Positions 46,248 through 53,785 of a DNA stretch of 64,000 nt are shown in pieces. The notes beneath the pieces were generated by a model. It had not been told where the DNA came from. It made no database searches and was given only the letters and a program-made list of their open reading frames with translations. A program made the position numbers and the translations under genes. This DNA comes from Yamadazyma tenuis (lineage: Eukaryota; Ascomycota; Pichiomycetes; Serinales; Debaryomycetaceae), in the NCBI RefSeq assembly GCF_029203305.1, contig NC_089465.1:1054001-1118000 (forward strand), in the 5' to 3' direction. Within the stretch, counting starts at the first letter, position 1. Every line of letters begins with the position of its first letter.

Positions 46248-47885
46248 CTAATCATAATAACTTTCATAAAAATTGGTGCCGTTCATCTCCTTGTCAAACG
46301 CGAATCGAAATCCGCTTACATAGAGATTCTGGAGGTTGATAGGCTCGTCTCCATCATTTATGTCCCCGTCAGTAATTTCAAAGCTCTCGGCGTTTCCCCG
46401 GTCCAATCTCACGAGCTTGTTAACAATACCCTGCAAATAGTGCACCATGCATATATCGAGATGAATAAACAATTGCCTGTATTGACAGGGGGCTTGGGTT
46501 GAGGAGGTGTCAAAGTATATTTCCCTGCCGTCGTTATATTCACTCTCATACACGGTTTGGAGACTACAACACTGAAACTGGATGGGAGCGAAGTGGTTGG
46601 TGTGAAAGTCCCAGTTTTGAAACCGCACCAGCCCGCACATATCAAAGTTGTTGCGAGCTAAATACCGGCATCGATAGTTTTGAGCCAACGAATTGAGGGT
46701 GATGGCATTGTTTAAGTCCTTCCAATAGTTCAGCAGCTCGTCAAAGTATTTGTGGAAATTTACAAAATCGTCAAGTTTTTCCAACCACACGCTGCAGTAC
46801 CCGCATTTGCATCCATTCCACATTAGATTGTTCATGGGTTGCTCGTAGCACGACAACACCTCCAAGTAGTTGGGGAGCACAAGGTTGATCTTGGGCGTCG
46901 CGAGGGTGTTGATGACGTTGACAAGCGTCTCGAGTACCTCGATTTTTTTCAAGTAGTTTCCTTCAAATTCGTCAACAATCTGCCCCGTGAGGGGAGGGTT
47001 GTAGGAAATTGAAAGATAGCTGAGACTCCGAAACTCGTTGGCATGGAGACTGAGCCATTCGATGAGTTTGAGGTCGGTTTTCTCGTTCCTATTGTGGTCG
47101 TATAAGTCGGGCTGCACAATAGAAAGCTTCTGGAGCCTGTACAAGTCTATGGATTTGGTGATGAAGTCCAAATTCGTGTGCGGATCGAGTGACACTTCAA
47201 GGTTTTTGAGATGCTGCATGTCTATTACCGACAACTCAGTGTTTCTGTCGATGTTGATGCTTGTAGGGAAGATCTTAAGGGAGTTTTTCTTCAAATATGA
47301 GAAGAACAGCGGGTTTTGTATCACATAAGACCGTTTTTTCAGGAAAAATAGTTGCTTTTGCTCGCAATGGCCGGTGCGGATATCGAGTTCGTCGATATCT
47401 TTGAAATCAGAGACGTGGTCGACGATTATGGAGTTGAAGGAGATTTTGCTCTTTAAATACTTGCGGAGTTTGTCGTTCTCGACATAAACATTGGCGGAAA
47501 TCTTGCCCAAAAGTTGGACTATTTCGTTGTCCACAGCCTGATTGAAGGTATCGAACACACTCACTTTCTTGACAAGGTTTGGTAAGTCAGAATTGATGGA
47601 TAAGGCGGAGTTCAAAGCGCTCAAGCGAACCTCGACCATCTTAAGGTTCTTTACTGTGTCATGGCACTGTGAAAGCCCACAAATAACGGTCTTGTCGTTA
47701 AAACTAAGTTTGCGATGGGTTTTGGGAACAAGCGAGCATGTCAGAAACACCACGATTTCACGGTACAACTTAGCGAGACACGGGCTATAGAACTGGTAGT
47801 TTGTGCATGCAAGATTTACCAACGATGTGGGGTCCACGTATTCAAGAACCCGATCCAATATTACCGGTGATAGCTGAGTTAACAT
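46248..47885 (-). CDS. F-box-like protein, yeast-specific family
   Basis: A 545-residue protein. The N-terminus has an F-box-like motif (LTQLSPVILDRVLEYVDPTSLVNLACTN split by Pro and Leu positions typical of the fold, about 2-40). The middle is a Leu-rich series of irregular repeats that looks like a divergent LRR domain (for example LKNLEVSLDPHTNLDFI near 230). A Cys cluster CKCGYC lies near 365, and further scattered Cys/His occur at about 430-480. It would be a substrate adaptor for an SCF ubiquitin ligase if the F-box is functional. I do not recognise an S. cerevisiae orthologue. The frame continues 4 codons upstream without ATG, so the ATG at 47883-47885 is used. Confidence 0.6.
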   Translation of the reverse strand: MLTQLSPVILDRVLEYVDPTSLVNLACTNYQFYSPCLAKLYREIVVFLTCSLVPKTHRKLSFNDKTVICGLSQCHDTVKNLKMVEVRLSALNSALSINSDLPNLVKKVSVFDTFNQAVDNEIVQLLGKISANVYVENDKLRKYLKSKISFNSIIVDHVSDFKDIDELDIRTGHCEQKQLFFLKKRSYVIQNPLFFSYLKKNSLKIFPTSINIDRNTELSVIDMQHLKNLEVSLDPHTNLDFITKSIDLYRLQKLSIVQPDLYDHNRNEKTDLKLIEWLSLHANEFRSLSYLSISYNPPLTGQIVDEFEGNYLKKIEVLETLVNVINTLATPKINLVLPNYLEVLSCYEQPMNNLMWNGCKCGYCSVWLEKLDDFVNFHKYFDELLNYWKDLNNAITLNSLAQNYRCRYLARNNFDMCGLVRFQNWDFHTNHFAPIQFQCCSLQTVYESEYNDGREIYFDTSSTQAPCQYRQLFIHLDICMVHYLQGIVNKLVRLDRGNAESFEITDGDINDGDEPINLQNLYVSGFRFAFDKEMNGTNFYESYYD

Positions 47886-48827
47886 GATATTTGGCAATAG
47901 TAGTTCCCCAACATTTTCAAACTGCGAGGGCTACGCGACATCTTATAATCGTCCCACGACATTGTCCGGAAATCGTCGAACCGGCAAAACCACCCATACT
48001 CAATGGGCAGTATTAACAACCACCCAGATGGTTATGGCGAGCTATAGATTAGGTTAGTCAATTTTTTGTGATTTTTGGGGGTTGTATTCGAAGCGTATTT
48101 GTGAATTTTACAAAAAGGACGGAGATAGAGCGAGACTCAGAATTAAACAAGTCCCAGAAACCTGAGAGGAGTAAGAAAATCGGAAGAAACAAAGTCCATC
48201 TACATGATTCATAGTCCTGACTTTCGGAGATAAACTGACTATGGGTGCAACTATCGGAAAATGAGTTGCACCCAAAGTCCCTAGATTCCCACAGGCTGGT
48301 GAAGTTTCGAAGCCAGTACACGCAAATTTAACTCCCGTTGCGGGTGAATGTAACGTGACAGGGCTTACAGAGAGGCATTGGGTGCGCGGGGTTTGGATCT
48401 GGGAGGTGCTCCGGATGGTGCGAACTAGGGCCACCTGCGTCCTAGGCGGTACACGCGCCTGGTCGGGTAGTCTCGCCCCTTCCCGATTAGGTATCACTTA
48501 ACCGCTACCTGTCCCCCACCTGATACAATGCTCGCTCGAATTCCCACCGGTGCAATTCCCCCGTTCCCACTAATTAAGAACTTCCAACACCCATTTCAGC
48601 TCATTCACCAACTCTCATACTCTCTACCATCACCTATCCCCGCCATCTCCCAACCAACTCTCTCATTTTCGCACCACCCCCACTTCTGCCCCCCTATCCC
48701 CAAGACCCGTAAATCTGTGGGGAGATGAGATATAAACACCTGCGGCACATACCCGATTTTTTTCCCGCTGTCTCCAAATATAAATATCCAACCGCCCGCC
48801 CTTACCCCCCAAATCCTCACATCTAAA
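47886..48827. other. intergenic region with GC-rich structured stretch and dehydrogenase promoter
   Basis: 942 bases between divergent genes. 47886-48060 is the F-box gene promoter. 48185-48500 is GC-rich with several hairpins and may encode an RNA (annotated separately). 48530-48720 is strongly C/T-rich with CACCCC words, and TATA-like elements at 48731-48737 and 48778-48787 precede the dehydrogenase ATG at 48828. Confidence 0.5.
48185..48500. ncRNA. candidate structured non-coding RNA region, identity unknown
   Basis: Two adjacent hairpins are exact: CATAGTC (48210-48216) with GACTATG (48237-48243), and GGGTGCAACT (48243-48252) with AGTTGCACCC (48264-48273). Further short stems follow (CCCG-TTG-CGGG in 48332-48345; GC-rich foldbacks at 48420-48480). 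GC content is above the flanks and there is no convincing open frame. I compared it with recalled signatures of spliceosomal, SRP, RNase P/MRP, U3 and telomerase RNAs and found no match. Strand is undetermined. Confidence 0.3.
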
Positions 48828-49958
48828 ATGGCTCCCATTCACGAAGGAAAATCAAAATGGGACGATGTTCCTAATCCTTGTTTGATGGTAGGACCTGGCT
48901 ATACCCTTAAGACGGGGGAAGCACCTATCCATCCGTTGAAACCCACCGAAGTCCGGCTTCAAGTCAAGTGCACCGGAATCTGTGGTTCCGACATTCACTT
49001 GTGGAAGAAAGGGGGAATTGGTGATTTGGTTATAACGGAAGATTTGATCATCGGCCACGAAGCGTCGGGCCAAATCCTCGAGATTGGTCTGCAAGTTAGT
49101 AACACGACGTTGAAGGTCGGTGACCGGGTGGCCATTGAGCCCCAAGTTCCTTGTGGATCGTGCTACTTGTGTATGAACGGGAACTACAATTTGTGTGAGT
49201 CTGTGGACTTTTTGGGGATGCCCCCCACCAATGGGTCGATCCAGCGGTTTTTGAACTTGGACTCCAAATTCGTCCACAAGTTGCCAGAGGGTGTTTCGTA
49301 CGAAGAAGGTGCGTTAGCTGAGGTGGTGTCGGTGGGCTACCATGGAATTGAGAAGGCTGGAGGTTTACCCCTCGGAAAGCCTGCTATGGTAGCTGGTTGC
49401 GGACCTATTGGATTGGCGACTTTGCTTTTGGCAGACATTTCTGGAGCCTACCCTATTGTGGCAACCGATGTCAACGCCGAGAGATTGGAGTTTGCAAAGA
49501 AATTAGTTCCGGGGGTATTCACCTACCAGATCAATCCATCTTTGACCACCAAGGAAAATGCAGCTGCAATTCGTAAGATTTTTGGTGAAACTGAATACCA
49601 GATGCCTTCCACCGTGTTGGAGTGTACCGGAGTTGCGTCTTCCATCAACACCTGTGGGTACACCGTGAGAAGAAACGGGAAGTTGGTGATTGTGGGAGTT
49701 TCATCCTCGAATGAAATCGATGCTTTCCCATTTATGCCCTTATCTTTTGGTGAAGTAGATGTGAAGTTCGTTAACCGGTACCACGACTCGTGGCCTCCGG
49801 TGCTTAACTTGATTCAGAGTGGGAAATTGAAGAAGATCAACGAGTTCATTACTCACAAGGTGAAATTGGAGGATGCTGCGCAGGCACCTGCGATTGTGTT
49901 TGATCCCAAGACTCCTAGTATGAAGGTGTTTGTGGTTGATGAGATGGAGTTGAACTAG
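48828..49958 (+). CDS. zinc-dependent polyol dehydrogenase, putative erythritol dehydrogenase
   Basis: A 376-residue medium-chain dehydrogenase of the sorbitol/xylitol/L-arabinitol type. Catalytic zinc ligands are visible: Cys in TGICGSD (about 47-53), His-Glu in GHEASG (about 77-82) and Glu in LAEVVSVG (about 165). The structural zinc lobe is complete (CGSCYLCMNGNYNLC). The Rossmann motif GCGPIG is followed by the acidic ATDVN that favours NAD over NADP. The usual EPLSV is changed to EVVSV. On its own it could be a xylitol or L-arabinitol dehydrogenase. Its neighbours, an RpiB isomerase and a DHA-type kinase, point to erythritol oxidation to erythrulose, by analogy with Yarrowia EYD1. Two TATA-like elements precede it. 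Confidence 0.78.
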   Translation: MAPIHEGKSKWDDVPNPCLMVGPGYTLKTGEAPIHPLKPTEVRLQVKCTGICGSDIHLWKKGGIGDLVITEDLIIGHEASGQILEIGLQVSNTTLKVGDRVAIEPQVPCGSCYLCMNGNYNLCESVDFLGMPPTNGSIQRFLNLDSKFVHKLPEGVSYEEGALAEVVSVGYHGIEKAGGLPLGKPAMVAGCGPIGLATLLLADISGAYPIVATDVNAERLEFAKKLVPGVFTYQINPSLTTKENAAAIRKIFGETEYQMPSTVLECTGVASSINTCGYTVRRNGKLVIVGVSSSNEIDAFPFMPLSFGEVDVKFVNRYHDSWPPVLNLIQSGKLKKINEFITHKVKLEDAAQAPAIVFDPKTPSMKVFVVDEMELN

Positions 49959-50488
49959 TGGGGTTGAAGTTGTACTTGTACGGCTTATTTGCATGAATTA
50001 ATGATTTACGTTGTATAGTTGAGCATATTAATACAGAGGTAGATTGAAAGGGTATTCTGGAGACAGAGAAGAGAATGGTTTTTAATGTGTGGGGGCGGGG
50101 CTGACAGTGCTCGTGGTGACTGTCGCGGTGTTGTTACAGTGTCGTCGCGATGTGGCGGTGGCCTCGCTTGTTAGCTCTATCCCCGAATCGCATCGAAAAT
50201 TGTTGCGGATAAATCAACCCGCAGCCGCAATCAACTACATCTCCGCCCACTCCTCCCAATGGGGAAATTCGGGGCTCTTTAACCGCAACCCCAGCTGTAA
50301 TCTTCTTACCCCACCACCATTTTTAGGGACCTACTCCACCATCCTGAGGGACCTACTTCACCACCTTGGGGCCTACTCTCACCCCTCTTATTGAGTTTCC
50401 ACCAAAATACTAACCTATATCTTTTCCTTTCAATCTCTCCGTCATTTCTTGAACACCTCTATTCAAACTTAACTTCATTTATTCATAA
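49959..50488. other. convergent intergenic region within the polyol cluster
   Basis: 530 bases between stops. It carries a 22-bp imperfect tandem repeat (50325-50368, with a decayed third unit to about 50384). An open frame across 50089-50394 appears to be chance. A TACTAAC word at 50408-50414 has no matching 5' splice site or nearby AG, so no intron is called. Confidence 0.5.
50325..50384. repeat. 22-bp imperfect tandem repeat
   Basis: The unit AGGGACCTACTCCACCATCC(TG) at 50325-50346 recurs at 50347-50368 as AGGGACCTACTTCACCACCT(TG). A shortened third copy GGGCCTACTCTCACCC follows at 50369-50384. Confidence 0.8.
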
Positions 50489-50947
50489 CTAACAACTAAC
50501 ATGCTCGTAATTAGTCAAAACCTTGACCTTATCAGCCGAAGCTGAACCCTTGTCAAACTCATACGTAAGCCACTCCCCCACCAATCTCCGGGCCAACTCG
50601 AGCCCCACCACCCGTTGCCCCATGCATAACACCTGGCAGTCATTAGACAAAATGCTTCTCTCGACCGAAAATGAGTCGTGAGCTGTCACCGCACGAATCC
50701 CTGGTACCTTATTGGCACTTATAGCAACACCCAATCCGGTGCCACAAATTAATATCCCCCGGTCAAACTTACCGGCTCTGATCAACTCTCCCACTTTGAT
50801 TCCCACTGATGGATAGGGCGTCAGGTCGGTGTTGGAGCCCACTCCAATATCTTCCACTTGGTCTACAAGCGGATTATTTTGCAAGTCTTGCACGAGTTTC
50901 TGTTTGTACTCAAATCCTGCTTGGTCACACCCAATTACCACCTTCAT
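50489..50947 (-). CDS. RpiB/LacAB-family sugar-phosphate isomerase
   Basis: A 152-residue protein of the RpiB fold, normal length for the family. The catalytic cysteine lies in [17 protein letters not shown] (Cys about 68). [11 protein letters not shown] near 115-125 is the conserved helix that supplies phosphate-binding residues downstream. At the N-terminus the usual Asp-His of the DHAG motif is Asp-Gln ([11 protein letters not shown], residues 8-9), suggesting altered sugar-phosphate specificity. RpiB is rare in yeasts, which normally use RpiA-type Rki1. In the erythritol pathway an RpiB homologue converts D-erythrulose-4-phosphate to D-erythrose-4-phosphate (Yarrowia EYI2, Brucella EryI), and this is the proposed role. 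The ATG is at 50945-50947. It is divergent from the kinase gene, sharing 213 bases. Confidence 0.85.
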   Translation of the reverse strand: MKVVIGCDQAGFEYKQKLVQDLQNNPLVDQVEDIGVGSNTDLTPYPSVGIKVGELIRAGKFDRGILICGTGLGVAISANKVPGIRAVTAHDSFSVERSILSNDCQVLCMGQRVVGLELARRLVGEWLTYEFDKGSASADKVKVLTNYEHVSC

Positions 50948-51160
50948 AGTTGATTTGGTAGTCACTAACGAACATGAGGGTATTTATATGAAAGGGCAGC
51001 GGATTTTAGGGGTGGGGATGGAAAGTTTTTTGGGACAACTGCAAACCCCGGAATTTGTGTGAGTATTGTTCCGAGAGTGTTCCTTAGGACTCCCACCCCA
51101 CATCCATCCCTATAAAAGTACTCACCTACCCCATACAACCAGACTCCCAGACACTCATAA
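50948..51160. promoter_or_regulatory. shared divergent promoter of isomerase and kinase genes
   Basis: A 213-base divergent promoter. A TATA element faces the isomerase (TATTTATA on plus, 50981-50988, 34 bases from its ATG). Another faces the kinase (TATAAAAG, 51111-51118, 43 bases from its ATG). Inverted copies of an 8-mer, GGGGTGGG (51009-51016) and CCCACCCC (51092-51099), each lie about 62 bases from the nearer start codon. The symmetric layout suggests co-regulation by one factor. Confidence 0.65.
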
Positions 51161-52951
51161 ATGACTAAACACTTTGTTCCTGAGAACCCAAACAACTTGG
51201 TTAAAGACTGCTTACAGGGCTATATCGTGTGCAATGAGCACTTATCAGTATTGTACCATGAGAAAGTTATTTTCAACAATAAGTTTGACTCATCCCAGGT
51301 GTGTTTGATCAGTGGTGGTGGAAGTGGCCACGAACCTGGATGGGCTGGCCTCGTTGGAAATGGAATGCTCGCTGCCTGTGCCCAAGGAGAGGTGTTTGCA
51401 TCTCCAAATTTCAAAAATATCCAGGCGGCTGAGAAAACTGTCCACAGCCAAAAGGGCTGTATTTTGGTCATAACCAACTATACTGGTGACAACCTCTACT
51501 TCGGCATGGCCCAGCAGGAGCTTCTTGCGCGGTATGGGCCTGGCCATGTCAAGTTGTTGAGGTGCACCGATGACGCGGCGATTCCTCGCTCAACCAACTC
51601 GCTTGTGGGACGAAGAACCTTGGCAGGAGTGGGAATTGTGATCAAGATGATGGGAGCTGCCACCCAACTCCCACACCTCTCATTAGATGACATCTATCAC
51701 TTTGGAGAGACGGTCAATCGGAATGTTATTTCCATAAACGCTGGGTTGGACCATGTGCATATTCCGGGCCATGCGCCCGATTCCGATTACGGAAAATTGC
51801 AGCCAAATGAAATTGAAATTGGTTTGGGTATTCACAATGAGCCAGGTTTCGTTAAACTTTCCCTGATTCCAACTAACGAGGCTCTCATTTCTGATATGTT
51901 GCAGTACATGTTGAGCCAAGATGATCCGGAGCGTAGTTACTTAAAGTACGACAGCTCCGACCAGTTTATACTCCTTTTCAACAATTTAGGCGGATTGCCA
52001 GTAATTGAGGAAAAGGCCCTTCTTTTCCAGACAGTTACCCAGTTAGACAGGGATTACGGGATCGTGCCCCACAGAGTGTTGGCAGGAAACTTTGTCACCT
52101 CGTTGAATGCCTCGATCTTCACCATCACCTTGTTCAATGTAACCAAAACTGCTGGAATGTTCACGGAACAACAGCTTTTTGATTTGTTTGACCAGCCCAC
52201 CAACGCAACCAACTGGCCGAACTATGTGGATCACACCGCATCCACTGGGAACTACAAGGACCGCATCATCAAGCTGTTTGCACACTATGATGAGTTTGTT
52301 CCTGATACCACAAATGATGTTCAAATTGACCCACAAACTTTGTACAACATATTGCATACGGGCCTGAGAAACTTGATAAGGATGGAACCTCTCATTACCG
52401 AGTGGGATACCAAGATGGGCGACGGTGACTGTGGAAAAATGTTGGAGATTGCGGCCAATGGAGTATTATTAGGACTTGACCAGGGTGAAGGGATGGCTAC
52501 GAACGGGTCGATTTTGACTTGCTTGAACCGTATTCTTGCGATCTTGTCAAACGACATGGGAGGTACGTTGGGGGCCATTTTATATATTTTCATGAAGTCT
52601 TTCATCAACAACTTGACGATCAACCTTGGGTCGAGCCAAACTGACATTAGACTCATTTTTGCGACCAGCCTTAGCTCTGCCATCGAAACGTTGAAAGGAT
52701 TCACCAAGGCTAGAGAGGGCCACCGGACTGTCATGGATGTGTTGATTCCGTTTGTCAGGGTGTTCGGAGACACATTAGATATTTATAAAGCAGTGGACGC
52801 GGCAGAGGCTGCGGCCGAAGGCACACGTAAATTGGCCCCGAAGTTGGGCCGGGCCACTTATGTGGGTGGGTTGGAGAATAAGAAGGATTTTGTCCCTGAC
52901 CCGGGGGCGTACGGGGTTTACGAAGCAATTAGAGGTTTGAGGTGTTTATAA
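51161..52951 (+). CDS. dihydroxyacetone-kinase-family kinase, putative erythrulose kinase
   Basis: A 596-residue two-domain DAK-family kinase. The DhaK half has GGGSGHEP (about 52-59), an ITNYTGD-type loop near 108, and the His that forms the covalent hemiaminal with the keto sugar (GLGIHNEPG, His about 225). The DhaL half has the Mg-ATP binding DTKMGDGDCG (about 416-425), DMGGTLGA and GHRTVMD. All expected catalytic residues are present. It could phosphorylate dihydroxyacetone, but the linked polyol dehydrogenase and RpiB isomerase suggest L-erythrulose, by analogy with Yarrowia EYK1. The start ATG at 51161 lies 43 bases after a TATA box in the promoter shared with the isomerase. Confidence 0.85.
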   Translation: MTKHFVPENPNNLVKDCLQGYIVCNEHLSVLYHEKVIFNNKFDSSQVCLISGGGSGHEPGWAGLVGNGMLAACAQGEVFASPNFKNIQAAEKTVHSQKGCILVITNYTGDNLYFGMAQQELLARYGPGHVKLLRCTDDAAIPRSTNSLVGRRTLAGVGIVIKMMGAATQLPHLSLDDIYHFGETVNRNVISINAGLDHVHIPGHAPDSDYGKLQPNEIEIGLGIHNEPGFVKLSLIPTNEALISDMLQYMLSQDDPERSYLKYDSSDQFILLFNNLGGLPVIEEKALLFQTVTQLDRDYGIVPHRVLAGNFVTSLNASIFTITLFNVTKTAGMFTEQQLFDLFDQPTNATNWPNYVDHTASTGNYKDRIIKLFAHYDEFVPDTTNDVQIDPQTLYNILHTGLRNLIRMEPLITEWDTKMGDGDCGKMLEIAANGVLLGLDQGEGMATNGSILTCLNRILAILSNDMGGTLGAILYIFMKSFINNLTINLGSSQTDIRLIFATSLSSAIETLKGFTKAREGHRTVMDVLIPFVRVFGDTLDIYKAVDAAEAAAEGTRKLAPKLGRATYVGGLENKKDFVPDPGAYGVYEAIRGLRCL

Positions 52952-53319
52952 TATACGACTGAGCGACCGACCGAGCATAGGGAGGTTTTTGTGAGAGAGA
53001 GGAGAACGTAGGGAGAACTTGGTGCGAGAGACGACGACGTAGATGGAGCCTCTTGCGGGCTATGAGAAGCAAAATGACTGGAGATTTCTGACCGCTGTTT
53101 ATCAAAGTCCAGCAGTGATGAGCATCAAACAACTACAGTCACTAATTAAAAAAACTACCAGAGGCAACCGTCTGAAATATCAGCTATTCAATGACCACCA
53201 TTAGACAGTCATGGTACTCGAACGGTCAAGTGGCTCATTAGTCTTTCTTCTCTTCTATCTCGCTGGTGTCGAGTCTCTGGATCTTCACGTAAAACGTACA
53301 TTTCTAGCTTCTAGCATAC
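52952..53319. other. convergent intergenic region between the kinase and COX7
   Basis: 368 bases between two stop codons. It starts with a CGACTGAGCGACCGACCGAG repeat-like stretch (52966-52985) and holds an A-run near 53150. No gene or RNA was seen; presumably it holds two terminators. Confidence 0.4.
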
Positions 53320-53505
53320 CTACTCGGGTTTGATTCCCAAAACTCCTCTGACCGAGTAGTATAAAGATACAACGGTACCAACGGTAAATAAAGCGTAGTA
53401 TGGGTACACTAACATTCTCGAGTTGGATCCTCTCAACCACAATGGCTTGTGGGTGGTTTGGTATCTTTGCTGTAACTTGATGATTCTCTGTGGGTCTGGG
53501 GCCAT
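53320..53505 (-). CDS. COX7: cytochrome c oxidase subunit 7
   Basis: A 61-residue subunit of complex IV, the usual length. It has the family's basic N-terminus with RIIKLQQRYQTTHKPLWLRG, matching the QxxFQxxxKPLWxR pattern of yeast Cox7. One inner-membrane span follows (VYPYYALFTVGTVVSLYY), then the short tail RGVLGIKPE. The ATG is at 53503-53505. A longer open frame upstream reads through a probable 5'UTR intron (53515-53569) and is not coding. An in-frame TGA in the upstream exon rules out an N-terminal extension. It lies in tandem downstream of PSH1. Confidence 0.87.
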   Translation of the reverse strand: MAPDPQRIIKLQQRYQTTHKPLWLRGSNSRMLVYPYYALFTVGTVVSLYYSVRGVLGIKPE

Positions 53506-53514
53506 GCTGTGAAT

Positions 53515-53569
53515 CTGGAAGGTTAGTAAACGGGATATCAATGGGAGGATTAATGTGGGTTCCACGTAC
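53515..53569 (-). other. probable 55-bp 5'UTR intron of COX7
   Basis: On the minus strand the 5' splice site GTACGT starts at 53569. The branch site TACTAAC is at 53528-53522, and the 3' splice site CTTCCAG ends at 53515, nine bases before the COX7 ATG. The branch site to AG distance is 7 bases, similar to the other introns here. Confidence 0.65.
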
Positions 53570-53785
53570 TTGTCGAATAATATCAGTTGATTTTTTTTCT
53601 CATCCAATGGGAGAAATGGAGTTAGTGAGGGTGGTGCGGACACGAACGAGACACATTCGCAGCCATCAAACAAGGCCTGGAGGACGTGAAGGTCCAGTGA
53701 AAGATCCAGTGACCCAATGAGGTCCCAGGATTTAGATTCCAGGTGTTTCCCATGATCTTCATGCCAGAAATCTAACGTCTCTACT

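Noticed and set aside
50089..50394. 101-codon open frame between the dehydrogenase and isomerase
   Set aside because: It crosses the tandem repeat and has no domain; it starts at a non-ATG codon.
50408..50414. TACTAAC branch-site-like word on the plus strand
   Set aside because: No nearby 3' AG and no matching 5' splice site; it lies in a convergent spacer.
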